Source: Pseudotamlana haliotis (lineage in GTDB: Bacteria > Bacteroidota > Bacteroidia > Flavobacteriales > Flavobacteriaceae). From it: DNA of 64,000 nt. The DNA is taken from assembly GCF_008806375.1 (NCBI RefSeq), contig NZ_WAAT01000044.1, forward strand, positions 90,415-154,414, in the 5' to 3' direction. Positions 8,206 to 17,162 of this stretch are shown one piece after another. The translations under genes were made by a program, and so were the position numbers. The notes beneath the pieces were generated by a model. That model saw only the letters and a program-made list of their open reading frames with translations, did not search any database and was not told the DNA's origin. How positions within the stretch are numbered: position 1 is the stretch's first letter; the number at the start of each line of letters is the position of its first letter.

Positions 8206-10434
8206 ATGAAATATATTTTATCAGCATGTTTTATGCTGTCTATAAACCTGTTTTTTGGGCAACAGATTACAGGAAAAATTATAAATACTGAAAATAAACC
8301 TGTTGAGGAGGTTAGTATTTTCAATAAAACCTCAGAAGTACATACGCATACTTCACCAACAGGAGTATTTACTTTAAATAAAACACAGGCCAATGATACC
8401 TTGTATATTTCCTGCCTGGGTTACGAACCTCAAGTCATTCTTGTTGAGCAACGAGATTTGGAGCAACCTGTGGTAATTACATTAAAACCGACAAATATTT
8501 CTTTAGATCAAGTGATGTTACTTGCAGAAATTGACCTGCTTAGTAAATTTGTCGCTGTAGATGTTCAGGTAGATCCTGTAAAATCCTCACAAGAGATTTT
8601 AAGAAAAGTCCCTGGATTAATCATCGGGCAGCATGCTGGTGGCGGAAAAGCCGAGCAAATCTTTTTAAGAGGCTTTGATATTGATCATGGTACCGACATT
8701 AACCTTACCGTAGACGGGTTGCCTGTAAATATGGTGTCACATGCACACGGTCAAGGGTACTCTGATTTGCATTTTGTTATTCCAGAAACCCTTGAAGCTA
8801 TCGATTTTGGAAAAGGTCCTTATTATGCCGATAAAGGAAACTTTACAACGGCAGGTTATGTGAATATGGGTATTCAAAAGTCTATCGATAAAAACTACTT
8901 ATCAGTTGAAGCTGGACAGTTCAATACCAACCGCCTGATGGGTATGATGAAGGTGATGGATACCGATAAAAGCAGTGCTTATATTGCTTCAGAGTTATCT
9001 TTAACCGATGGGCCATTCGATTCCCCTCAAAACTTTCATCGTTTTAATGTTTTAGGACGTTATAATTATAAAATGAGCGGCAATCAAGAGTTAAGCTTAA
9101 CTGCATCGCATTTTGATAGTAAGTGGGATGCTTCAGGACAAATTCCACAACGTGCTGTAGACGATGGTAGTATTGACAGGTTTGGCGCTATAGATGATAC
9201 CGAAGGCGGGGAGACCAGTAGAACCAATCTTTTGGTGAATCATACCAAAGCCATTGATGAAAATCAGTCCTTAGAAACAACGGCTTATGTATCACAGTAC
9301 AATTTTGAGTTGTACTCTAATTTTACTTTTTTCTTAGATGACCCTGTGAATGGCGATCAAATTAAACAATTTGAGAACCGATTAACCACAGGAGCGAGTA
9401 CGGTCTATGAACGTAGAAATATGTCATTAGGAGAAAAGGTTGATTTTAAATACCAAGCAGGTATTGGGTTTAGATATGATAACGTTGATGATGTCGAATT
9501 GTCCCATACGCTCAATAGAAAAACCGTTTTAGAATATAAAGCCCTTGGTGATGTTGATGAGGTGAATAGCTATGCTTTTTTAAACACCGAGTTTAAAACT
9601 GGAAAATGGACGTTTAATCCAGCCCTACGATTAGATTATTTTAAGTTTCAATATGAAGATCAACTGGCACCAACTTACAGTGACCTTGCCGAAACTAAAG
9701 TACGTGTGAGTCCGAAATTAAATACCATTTATTCACTGAATGATCAGGTGCAACTCTTTTTAAAAACAGGCATGGGTTTCCATTCAAATGATACTAGAGT
9801 GGTTATTGCTAATCAAGGTGAGTCTATTTTACCTGCAGCTTATGGTGCCGATTTAGGAACCATTTTAAAACCTACCAACAACTGGGCTATTAACGCCAGT
9901 TTATGGTATTTGTTTTTAGAACAAGAATTTGTGTATGTAGGCGATGCGGCTATTGTTGAGCCTAGCGGAAGAACTCAGCGCTTAGGTGTTGATGTTGGTG
10001 CGCGTTACCAAGCATTAGATTGGCTTTATTTATATGCCGATGTTAATTATGCGCATGCTAGGAGTGTCGATGACCCTTCCGGGGAAGACTATATTCCCCT
10101 AGCGCCTGATTTGACCAGCGTTGGAGGTGTTTTGGTAGATAATTTAGGTGCTTTTTCTGGCGGATTAAACTATCGATACATTGATGATAGAGCAGCAAAT
10201 GAAGATAATTCTATTGTAGCTGAAGGCTATTTTGTTACCGATTTTAATGTGAATTATACTTGTAAAAATTGGACTTATAGCATTATTGTTGAAAATCTTT
10301 TTAATACCGAATGGAACGAAACTCAATTTGCTACCGAAAGCCGATTGTATAATGAACCTGCTCCAGTAGAAGAAATTCACTTTACCCCCGGAACACCATT
10401 TTTTATTCGTGGTAAAATAGCTTTAAGTTTTTAA
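8206..10434 (+). CDS. TonB-dependent outer-membrane receptor with carboxypeptidase-like N-domain
   Basis: The 742-residue protein has a signal peptide (about 1-18), a CarboxypepD_reg-like beta domain (about 20-95), a plug domain (about 115-220, containing LRGFDIDHGTDINLTVDG) and a 22-strand-type barrel ending in an aromatic, hydrophobic C-terminal strand (GKIALSF). It would import a substrate across the outer membrane with TonB/ExbBD energy. The plug has a His-containing segment, SHAHGQGYSD. The His-rich protein immediately upstream suggests a metal or metal complex as substrate, but this is inference from context. There is no SusD partner, which argues against polysaccharide uptake. Confidence 0.85.
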   Translation: MKYILSACFMLSINLFFGQQITGKIINTENKPVEEVSIFNKTSEVHTHTSPTGVFTLNKTQANDTLYISCLGYEPQVILVEQRDLEQPVVITLKPTNISLDQVMLLAEIDLLSKFVAVDVQVDPVKSSQEILRKVPGLIIGQHAGGGKAEQIFLRGFDIDHGTDINLTVDGLPVNMVSHAHGQGYSDLHFVIPETLEAIDFGKGPYYADKGNFTTAGYVNMGIQKSIDKNYLSVEAGQFNTNRLMGMMKVMDTDKSSAYIASELSLTDGPFDSPQNFHRFNVLGRYNYKMSGNQELSLTASHFDSKWDASGQIPQRAVDDGSIDRFGAIDDTEGGETSRTNLLVNHTKAIDENQSLETTAYVSQYNFELYSNFTFFLDDPVNGDQIKQFENRLTTGASTVYERRNMSLGEKVDFKYQAGIGFRYDNVDDVELSHTLNRKTVLEYKALGDVDEVNSYAFLNTEFKTGKWTFNPALRLDYFKFQYEDQLAPTYSDLAETKVRVSPKLNTIYSLNDQVQLFLKTGMGFHSNDTRVVIANQGESILPAAYGADLGTILKPTNNWAINASLWYLFLEQEFVYVGDAAIVEPSGRTQRLGVDVGARYQALDWLYLYADVNYAHARSVDDPSGEDYIPLAPDLTSVGGVLVDNLGAFSGGLNYRYIDDRAANEDNSIVAEGYFVTDFNVNYTCKNWTYSIIVENLFNTEWNETQFATESRLYNEPAPVEEIHFTPGTPFFIRGKIALSF

Positions 10435-10464
10435 TTGCTAAAGTTGTTTTAGTGCTATTAAAAA

Positions 10465-10549
10465 AAAGAGGCTGTCTAAAAAGTATTAAAGGACGTCACT
10501 CTGAATCATTTCAGGTTGACGACAATTTTACTTTTTAGACAGCCTCTTT
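10465..10549. repeat. Nested inverted-repeat element between convergent genes
   Basis: A perfect 21-bp inverted repeat has arms at 10465-10485 and 10529-10549 (core GAGGCTGTCTAAAAAGT). Its loop contains a second, smaller inverted pair: ACGTCA and TGACG around CTCTGAA and TTTCAGG. Flanking A- and T-runs let it act as a bidirectional terminator for the converging receptor and kinase genes. The length and the nested design are more than a simple terminator needs, so a dispersed MITE- or REP-like element is possible; a genome search for copies would decide. Confidence 0.75.
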
Positions 10550-10594
10550 AAAAGTTACCACTGATTAAATTAGAGGTATTAGTATGATGTTAAT

Positions 10595-11599
10595 TTATCG
10601 CTTTAGTGCTCCAGAAGTATTACCATTCATTAAACTTGTAATATTCTCTAAAGTTACCATGTTCACATCGCCCATTACCGTGTGCTTTAAAGCACAAGCG
10701 GCCGTTGCAAATTCAAGTGCTTCCATGTCGGTGTCATTATGCAATAAGCCGTAAATTAACCCAGCTGCAAAGGCATCACCTGTTCCTACACGATCAATAA
10801 CGTGAGAAATGTTTAGTATTTCTGTTTTAATGTATTTTTTTCCTGTCCACATGCGCCCTTGTATTTCCTGCTCAGAAGCACTAATGGATTTACGCTTTTT
10901 ACCAACAACTTTTTTGATTCTAGGAAAGGCTTTCATAAGCTCTTTGGCAGAATCTTTAAGTTTGCCGCCAACTTCACCCAAACCAAACATTTCGTTAATA
11001 CCACGCGGACTAGAAATCACAATATCACAGTGAGCTACGAGTTTTGGCATCACTTCTTGCATGGTTTGGCCATATTTCCACATGTTTTTTCGAGAATTGA
11101 TATCGCCAGACACCATAATGCCCATTTTATTACAAGCTTTAATTGCTTCAAGGCAGCAAAGGGCAGCCCCTTCAGAAATGGCAGGAGTAATACCGGTCCA
11201 GTGAAACCAATCGGCATCTTTAAGCACTTCTTCCCAATCAATCATACCTGGTTGTATTAAAGAAAATGCAGAGCCTTCTCTTTCGTAAACAACCACACTG
11301 GGTCTGTGTACCGCACCTTTTTCTAGAAAATACATGCCTAGTTTATCATCGCCATAAATAATTTGGTCACTACTTAACCAGTTTTTACGTAAAAATTGAG
11401 TAGCGGCTCTTCCTAAAGCATTATCAGGAAATCGTGTCATATGAGCAGCTTTCATACCAAGGTATGCACATGAAATGGCTACATTAGCTTCGCCACCTCC
11501 GTAAACAAGTTCAAAAGAATTTGCCTGTGAAAACTTTAAATATCCAGGAGGGGATAAACGCATCATTACTTCACCAAATGTTACCAATTTTTTAGCCAT
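10595..11599 (-). CDS. PfkB-family sugar kinase, 2-dehydro-3-deoxygluconokinase-like
   Basis: The 334-residue ribokinase-fold kinase opens with the usual FGEVMMRLSP strand and has the PfkB signature IDRVGTGDAFAAG (D269; anion hole GTGD with catalytic base D275). The GGGEANVA segment near residue 35 binds the sugar. The overall pattern resembles KDG kinases, which phosphorylate 2-keto-3-deoxygluconate in uronate and alginate breakdown. No aldolase gene is adjacent. A paralog of exactly the same length lies at 59638-60642 and keeps the FHWTGITP and AGLIYGL segments. Sugar specificity is inferred. The gene appears monocistronic, ending at the inverted repeat downstream. Confidence 0.8.
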   Translation of the reverse strand: MAKKLVTFGEVMMRLSPPGYLKFSQANSFELVYGGGEANVAISCAYLGMKAAHMTRFPDNALGRAATQFLRKNWLSSDQIIYGDDKLGMYFLEKGAVHRPSVVVYEREGSAFSLIQPGMIDWEEVLKDADWFHWTGITPAISEGAALCCLEAIKACNKMGIMVSGDINSRKNMWKYGQTMQEVMPKLVAHCDIVISSPRGINEMFGLGEVGGKLKDSAKELMKAFPRIKKVVGKKRKSISASEQEIQGRMWTGKKYIKTEILNISHVIDRVGTGDAFAAGLIYGLLHNDTDMEALEFATAACALKHTVMGDVNMVTLENITSLMNGNTSGALKR

Positions 11600-11906
11600 G
11601 TTTATTATTTTTATCGTATTATAGGTTACAGTATATTATTATATTTTTGCAAGTGTTCTTGAATACATGTTCAGGTTATGAATTTTAAAATAACCATCGG
11701 AAATTCTTAAAGAAGGAATAAAAATACAATTTTATTAAGAAATTTTGAGTTCAAACACTTTTAATTCAAGCCCAAGATACGCATTACCGTTTTTATAAAA
11801 AATGGTTTTAAAAAATGGATGCTAATTTTAGTTTGATGAATGTATTGGAGTAGCTCATTAAATGAAAAAAATAAAACTCTTAACTTTAGAAATCTAATTT
11901 TCCCTA
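11600..11906. other. Intergenic region between divergent genes
   Basis: This 307-bp gap separates the starts of the minus-strand kinase and the plus-strand DUF4421 gene. It is very AT-rich. A plus-strand TATTTTTG (11642-11649) matches the Bacteroidota -7 box TAnnTTTG but lies about 260 bp before the downstream ATG, so its use is uncertain. I see no convincing gene, terminator or long palindrome here. Confidence 0.4.
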
Positions 11907-12905
11907 ATGCACAAAAAGTTACTAATCTTTGTTTGTTTTTTATGTGTTGCCGGATCGGCTTCAGCCCAAAGAACAAAACTGTTAGATTCGCTAAGCGCTA
12001 AGGAGGTTATTGATACCTTGCTTATTGATAGGGATATGAATAACTGGTCTATTAGACTGTTTACAAACTATAAGGGTCAAAGCTTTAATTTGATTGATCA
12101 AGATGATAAGTTGTCTTTTAAACCCAATAGAACTGCTGGGATTGGAGTTGGATTAGGAACCAGCAAGGTAATTTTAGATTTGGCTTTTAATTTAAATGGC
12201 GGACAAGAAAATCCGACCAAACGCTTTGATATGCAAGGCGCCGTTATTGTAGCTGATCGTAATTTAGTTGGGTTGTATGTTCAGCATTATAGAGGATTTA
12301 ATGTTGAAAATAATTTTGGTGAACCTGAGTTGTTTAGAGATGATATTGAATCTTTCTCCATGGGGGTTAACTATTTATACACCTTCGAGGATCTTACTTT
12401 CTCTACGGCTATGCTTAGAGCTGGCCTTATGAAAGAGGAAAAAAAGCACTATATCGCCTTTGGAGTTGGGGGCTTCATGGTTTATGATAAATTTTCAGCA
12501 GACGAAAGTGTCGTTCCTCAACAGAATAACTTCAATCAAGTGCTTGATATAAATAGATTTAGTGGATTGGGATTAGGGGTTTCAGTAGGAGTAATCACTG
12601 TTTTTGTACTACCGGCTAACTTTTTTATTAATGTAGATTTGTCTCCTGGGGTTGGTCTTATGGCTAAGAAAACCTATAATGATTCGGGGAGTCATAATGT
12701 ATCTAAACCAATGCTGTATAAAATTGATTATCATGCAGGTTTAGGTTACCTGTATAAACGTTTTTATGTAACCTTAACCTACGGAAACGGCTTGTATACA
12801 ACTAATTTAAATGAGGGTGCTAATTACCATTTTGGAAACACAAAGGCTAAGTTTGCTATAGGCTACAGAGTAAACACCAATAAAAAATTTAAACTGAAAC
12901 TATAG
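11907..12905 (+). CDS. DUF4421 family outer-membrane protein
   Basis: The 332-residue protein has an N-terminal signal peptide ending near ASAQ (about residue 21), followed by alternating amphipathic strands typical of an outer-membrane beta-barrel, with Gly/aromatic strands such as GIGVGLGTSKVILDLAF and a C-terminal strand FAIGYRVN. The layout matches DUF4421 proteins of Bacteroidota, whose function is unknown. It stands alone between a divergent kinase and a downstream flavoprotein gene 89 bp away. The outer-membrane location is inferred from the strands. Confidence 0.72.
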   Translation: MHKKLLIFVCFLCVAGSASAQRTKLLDSLSAKEVIDTLLIDRDMNNWSIRLFTNYKGQSFNLIDQDDKLSFKPNRTAGIGVGLGTSKVILDLAFNLNGGQENPTKRFDMQGAVIVADRNLVGLYVQHYRGFNVENNFGEPELFRDDIESFSMGVNYLYTFEDLTFSTAMLRAGLMKEEKKHYIAFGVGGFMVYDKFSADESVVPQQNNFNQVLDINRFSGLGLGVSVGVITVFVLPANFFINVDLSPGVGLMAKKTYNDSGSHNVSKPMLYKIDYHAGLGYLYKRFYVTLTYGNGLYTTNLNEGANYHFGNTKAKFAIGYRVNTNKKFKLKL

Positions 12906-12994
12906 TGTTAGATGTTTACAAACAGGGTGGTATCGAGTTAAAAATAAAAGGCTTTAGGTTAAGCTGAACTGTGGTTTTCTACTACTTTTAACTT

Positions 12995-14344
12995 ATGAAG
13001 TACAAATCATACGATGTTTTTATTATTGGTAGTGGGGTAGCGGGACGCTATGTCGCTAGAACCTGTATCAAGGCGGGCTTAACTGTTGCTATTGCTGATA
13101 ACCGGGAGTACGGAGGCACCTGTGCTAATAGAGGTTGTGACCCTAAAAAAATCGTAATGGGGCCTACAGAGGTCTTTTCTCTTGCCGATAACTTAAAAGG
13201 CAAAGGTGTGGCCGATGGTCCTGAATTGAATTGGACTGACAATCAAAAATTCAAAAAAACTTTTACTGATAAGGTGCCGGCGGGAACCGAAAAAATACTC
13301 AAAAATCTCGGGGTTACTTTATATCATCAATCACCTAAATTTTTAGATGAAAACACCCTTTCGGTGGAAGGGAAAACTGTGACCGCTAAAAAGATCGTGA
13401 TTGCTACGGGGCAAATTCCTAGACCGCTAAATTTAAAAGGGGCTCAATTTCTTAAAACTAGTGATGACTTTCTGAAACTGAAAAAAATGCCGAAAAGCAT
13501 GACTTTTATCGGTGCGGGCTATGTGGGGTTAGAATGTGCACATATGGCTGCAAGATACGGCTGTGAAGTAACAATTATTGAGCATGGCGATCGCGCTCTT
13601 AAAGCTTTTGACCCTGATTTGGTTGAAGAACTTGTAGCGGTTTCAAAAAAACTAGGTATCCGTTTTGTTTTTAATGCAGAAATAAAGCATATTGAAAAGC
13701 TGCGTAAAAATCACCGAGTTAACTATAGCCAAGACGGCCAAAGTCACTCCGTAAAAGCACGCTTGGTGTTTAATACTGCCGGAAGAATTCCTGCGATTAA
13801 GGCTTTGAATCTTGAAAAAGGTGAGGTAGTCTATAATGAAATAGGGGTTGTAGTTAATGCTTATTTGCAAAACACCACAAATGAGGCTGTTTATGCCTGC
13901 GGAGACGTGTCTGATCATAGTGTACCTTTAACACCATTGTCAGGCATTGAAGCTAAAATTGTTGCAGAAAACATCATTCATGGTAATCAAAAAGAAATTG
14001 AAGTGCCTCTAGTACCTTCAGCGGTGTTTACTATTCCAAATTTAGCCATGGCGGGGCTCACTGAAAAAGAAGCGAAAAAAAACTATGATAGTATTGTTGT
14101 AAAGCATGAATTCCCTGAAAAATGGTTCAATAGTAATAGAAGTAATGAAAAGGCTTATGGTTATAAAATAATAATCAATGCGGATACCGATGAAATTTTA
14201 GGAGCACATATTTTAAGTGTGCAAGCGGCAGAAACTATAAATTTATTTACTTTGGCCATAAATTTAAAACTAACCACTGAGGCTGTCAAAAATATGATTT
14301 TTACTTACCCGTCGTGGTCTAATGACATTAAAAGTATGTTGTAA
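12995..14344 (+). CDS. FAD/NAD(P) disulfide-oxidoreductase family protein
   Basis: The 449-residue protein belongs to the glutathione reductase / dihydrolipoamide dehydrogenase / MerA family. It has the FAD-binding GSGVAG (residues 12-17), a redox disulfide in GGTCANRGCDPKK (C43, C48), the NAD(P) site GAGYVGLECA near residue 173 and the second FAD motif YACGDVSD near 305. At the C-terminus, where classical members carry His-Pro-Thr...Glu as the catalytic base pair, it reads FTYPSWSNDI, so the His and Glu are absent. Thiol chemistry may therefore differ from lipoamide dehydrogenase or glutathione reductase. It sits 3 nt before a BrkB membrane gene and is probably co-transcribed. The substrate is unknown. 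Confidence 0.85.
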   Translation: MKYKSYDVFIIGSGVAGRYVARTCIKAGLTVAIADNREYGGTCANRGCDPKKIVMGPTEVFSLADNLKGKGVADGPELNWTDNQKFKKTFTDKVPAGTEKILKNLGVTLYHQSPKFLDENTLSVEGKTVTAKKIVIATGQIPRPLNLKGAQFLKTSDDFLKLKKMPKSMTFIGAGYVGLECAHMAARYGCEVTIIEHGDRALKAFDPDLVEELVAVSKKLGIRFVFNAEIKHIEKLRKNHRVNYSQDGQSHSVKARLVFNTAGRIPAIKALNLEKGEVVYNEIGVVVNAYLQNTTNEAVYACGDVSDHSVPLTPLSGIEAKIVAENIIHGNQKEIEVPLVPSAVFTIPNLAMAGLTEKEAKKNYDSIVVKHEFPEKWFNSNRSNEKAYGYKIIINADTDEILGAHILSVQAAETINLFTLAINLKLTTEAVKNMIFTYPSWSNDIKSML

Positions 14345-14347
14345 GAT

Positions 14348-15256
14348 ATGGCCAAAACCACCAAATCAAATTCCTTTAAAATAAAAGATTTACCCTCCCT
14401 AATTGTTGAAACTTACAAGGCTTGGAATGCCGATGACCCTTTTAGGTTAAGTGCGGTTGTGGCTTACTATGCTGTGCTATCTATGCCCGGACTTTTAGTG
14501 ATTATTGTAAATGCCGTGGGAGCCGTTTGGGGAGCCGAAATAGTACAAGGACAGCTCACTGATGAAATTTCTGGAGCCTTAGGTCATGATGCCGCAGATT
14601 CTATTAAGACCATGATGCAGGAAACGCAAAATGAAGAAAAAAGCACCATGGCTACCATCATCGGGATTGCAACCTTGCTTTTTGGTGCTACTGGGGTTTT
14701 TTATCATTTGCAATTATCGCTAAATCAAATATGGAATATAGAACCAGATAGTAAGTCTGGATTTACTAAAATGTTATGGGATCGCACCAGAAGTTTTGCT
14801 TTTATTTTAGTTATCGGGTTTTTATTGCTGGTCAGTTTTTTAATAACAACGGCAATTTCAGCTTTAACCAATTATATACAAGTGGTGTTGCCAAGTTTTA
14901 GCGTTTATATAGCCTTTTTACTCAATGCTATGGTGTCAATATCGATTATAGCGGTGTTGTTTGCGCTCATTTTTAGGTATTTGCCAGATGTGAAGATTCG
15001 ATGGAAAACGGTTTGGGTTGGTGGCTTAATTACAGCTATTCTCTTTGTTTTAGGAGAGTCTCTTTTAGGAATTTATTTGGGAAAAACCAATCCAGGTTCT
15101 ACTTATGGCGCCGCAGGAACCATTGTTTTGATTTTACTTTGGGTGTCTTATTCTTGTTTAATTTTGTTTTTTGGAGCCGAATTTACCTATGTGTATGCTC
15201 AAAGATATGGGCTAGGGATTCCGAATCAAAAAGCAAAGATTCAAAACGTTCAATAG
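14348..15256 (+). CDS. YihY/BrkB family inner-membrane protein
   Basis: The 302-residue polytopic protein has about six hydrophobic segments and the family pattern near its N-terminus (RLSAVVAYYAVLSMPGLLVI). A GATGVFYHLQLSLNQIWNI segment and the Gly-rich GSTYGAAGTIVLILLWVSYS segment are also characteristic of the YihY/BrkB family (UPF0761), once mislabelled ribonuclease BN. Its function is not established. It follows the flavoprotein gene by 3 nt. The C-terminal 15 residues are polar and cytoplasmic. Confidence 0.88.
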   Translation: MAKTTKSNSFKIKDLPSLIVETYKAWNADDPFRLSAVVAYYAVLSMPGLLVIIVNAVGAVWGAEIVQGQLTDEISGALGHDAADSIKTMMQETQNEEKSTMATIIGIATLLFGATGVFYHLQLSLNQIWNIEPDSKSGFTKMLWDRTRSFAFILVIGFLLLVSFLITTAISALTNYIQVVLPSFSVYIAFLLNAMVSISIIAVLFALIFRYLPDVKIRWKTVWVGGLITAILFVLGESLLGIYLGKTNPGSTYGAAGTIVLILLWVSYSCLILFFGAEFTYVYAQRYGLGIPNQKAKIQNVQ

Positions 15257-15274
15257 TTCGGAAAAGCCATAAAA

Positions 15275-15299
15275 ATACCCTCAAGGTTTTTGAGGGTAT
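15275..15299. terminator. Terminator hairpin between convergent genes
   Basis: Arms ATACCCTCAA (15275-15284) and TTGAGGGTAT (15290-15299) form a 10-bp stem. Five A residues just before it become a U-run on the minus strand, so it best terminates the CsbD gene while also blocking read-through from BrkB. Confidence 0.8.
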
Positions 15300-15331
15300 G
15301 GATTAATTAATTTGCAAAATGTTGAGAGGGA

Positions 15332-15517
15332 TTACCATTCGGCGATTTCTCGCTCGATTTCTTTTTTTTCTTTTCCTGTTTTTTCTTGAAGTTTACCTAA
15401 CATTTCGTCAAATTTACCTTCAGTATAAGTAATATCGTCATCGGTAAGTTCGCCATATTTTTGTTTGAAGTTACCTTTTACTTGGTTCCATTTACCTTCT
15501 AATTGTTCTTTGTTCAT
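15332..15517 (-). CDS. CsbD family stress protein
   Basis: This 61-residue, highly charged protein starts MNKEQLEGKWNQVKGNFKQ, the hallmark of the CsbD/UPF0337 family of small general-stress proteins. The WNQVKG and KYGELTDDD motifs are in their usual positions and the length is normal. These proteins are predicted to be helical and cytoplasmic; their molecular role is unknown. It is transcribed alone, with a terminator hairpin about 30 bp past the stop. Confidence 0.9.
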   Translation of the reverse strand: MNKEQLEGKWNQVKGNFKQKYGELTDDDITYTEGKFDEMLGKLQEKTGKEKKEIEREIAEW

Positions 15518-15722
15518 AATTTCTAAATTTTTAGTTTAATTTTATTTCTACAGCTAAATTACTTGAAGAGTCATGCTATAATTAACTCGAAAAAATAATA
15601 TCTTGATTCTAAGAAATTAATTTTGAGTTTGTTGCAGTCAGTTAAAGATTTGTCCTTTTCGGTTAAAGCCCTCAAAACTTTATATCGATTTTTGCAATTA
15701 TGAGAATCTAAAGCAGAATATT

Positions 15723-15959
15723 ATGGCAGCGGATATTAAAAATGAAGAACAATATGAAGCCCTGAGAGAGAAGGGTTATAGTAAAGAAAAATCGGCAGGT
15801 ATAGCAAATACCCCTGACGCCGGAAAGAAAGGCGGAAAAGCCAAAACTTATGAAGAACGCACTAAAGAAAACCTCTACGAACAAGCAAAAAAAGTTGATA
15901 TTGAAGGGCGCTCTAAAATGAATAAATCAGAGCTTATAGAAGCCTTAAGAAACAACTAA
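15723..15959 (+). CDS. Small Rho-N/SAP-like domain protein
   Basis: This 78-residue lysine- and glutamate-rich protein has two parts: an N-terminal KGYSKEKSAGIANTP segment seen in small bacterial proteins of unknown role, and a C-terminal helix-extended-helix (about 50-76, with EGRSKMNKSELIEALR) like the Rho termination factor N-domain or SAP fold, which can bind nucleic acid. It lies among stress and membrane genes. Nucleic-acid binding is inferred from the domain alone. Confidence 0.75.
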   Translation: MAADIKNEEQYEALREKGYSKEKSAGIANTPDAGKKGGKAKTYEERTKENLYEQAKKVDIEGRSKMNKSELIEALRNN

Positions 15960-16002
15960 TTAACACTATTCCTATAATTAACACTATACCTAACCAACCT
16001 AT

Positions 16003-17028
16003 ATGAACACCATCGCACCTAGAATTATACGACAAATTTTTATTTTGCTTCTCATTATACTTATTGGAGGCTTAATTTTTAAGGAAATGACGCCCTATTT
16101 ATCGGGGGTGTTAGGGGCGATAATCATGCATGTTTTACTACGAAAATTGATGTCTAAACTCGTAAAAGGTAAGGGTTGGTCTCCAAATTGGGCGGCTGGT
16201 CTGTTAATGCTCTTGTCTTTTATTGTGATTTTACTACCTGTAGCAGGAATTGTTGCGATGCTAGGTAATAAAATAGGTGCTGCGGTTAATAACTCTGAAA
16301 AAGTATTGGTAGCTGTTCAGTCAAAACTAGATGACTTTGAAAGTCGTTTTGGTTATGATTTAACCTCTCAAATAGACACTGAAGCCATTTCAGGCTGGGT
16401 TTCAGAAAATTTACAAGGCTTAGTAGGTGGTACATTTACTTCTTTTATTACGGTTTCTATCATGTATTTCTTATTATACTACATGCTTACCAACAGGAAA
16501 CAATTACGCGAATCCTTATTTGATTATATACCCATTAGTGGATCCAGTTTAAATATTATAGGTACAGAAACCCGGCAAATGGTAAGAGCTAATGCGATTG
16601 GGATTCCTTTAGTGGCATTAGCACAAGGTGTCGTGGCCTTAATTGGATTTTTAATTTTTGGAGTTGAAGACCCGTTTTTTTGGTCGGCCATTGTGACCTT
16701 TGGTTCTATGATTCCTTTTGTTGGGAGTATGTTGGGTACTATTCCGGTGTTTATCCTCATGTTATCTCAAGGAGAAACTTTTCAGGCTTGGGGCGTTTTA
16801 GTATATGGAATTGTAATAGTGGGATCCACCGATAACCTGATTAGATTATTTGTGCTTAGGAAGTTAGATGACGTACACCCTTTAATTACGCTTTTAGGAG
16901 TTATTGTAGGTTTACCATTATTTGGTTTCGTCGGCTTGATATTTGGACCACTTTTAATTAGTTTATTCCTAATCATTGTACGCATTTATAAAAAGGAATA
17001 TGGTAAGGGTGAAGAACATACGCTTTAG
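16003..17028 (+). CDS. AI-2E family transporter
   Basis: The 341-residue polytopic membrane protein has about seven to eight hydrophobic segments. An extended soluble loop lies around residues 95-145, as in the AI-2E/YdiK/TqsA (formerly DUF20/PerM) family. The conserved C-terminal pattern is present: FGSMIPFVGSMLGTIP and the LRKLDDVHPLITLLGVIVG segment. Members export small molecules or ions, with autoinducer-2 export shown for TqsA; the substrate here is unknown. It follows the small Rho-N-like gene by 43 bp and may share its promoter. Confidence 0.88.
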   Translation: MNTIAPRIIRQIFILLLIILIGGLIFKEMTPYLSGVLGAIIMHVLLRKLMSKLVKGKGWSPNWAAGLLMLLSFIVILLPVAGIVAMLGNKIGAAVNNSEKVLVAVQSKLDDFESRFGYDLTSQIDTEAISGWVSENLQGLVGGTFTSFITVSIMYFLLYYMLTNRKQLRESLFDYIPISGSSLNIIGTETRQMVRANAIGIPLVALAQGVVALIGFLIFGVEDPFFWSAIVTFGSMIPFVGSMLGTIPVFILMLSQGETFQAWGVLVYGIVIVGSTDNLIRLFVLRKLDDVHPLITLLGVIVGLPLFGFVGLIFGPLLISLFLIIVRIYKKEYGKGEEHTL

Positions 17029-17162
17029 ATAACTGTTTTGCCTTTGTTTGTTATCGGACTAAAGTTTTATTGCATTCAGCTAATGGTTGAACAGATTAGG
17101 TTTTACTTTAATGCATAACTAATTTAAAGACTTTGGTGTCTTTCAAGAAAGGTAAAGCAATC

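Noticed and set aside
10859-11260. 133-residue plus-strand ORF within the sugar kinase
   Set aside because: Antisense shadow of a conserved kinase gene with intact motifs.
11761-11976. Minus-strand 71-residue ORF overlapping the DUF4421 start
   Set aside because: Composition is rich in Phe/Lys/Ile without a family pattern and it overlaps a real gene start.
17133-17162. Upstream TTG start for the dinucleotide-binding protein
   Set aside because: It would place ten residues ahead of the Rossmann strand, unlike the family; ATG 17163 fits.
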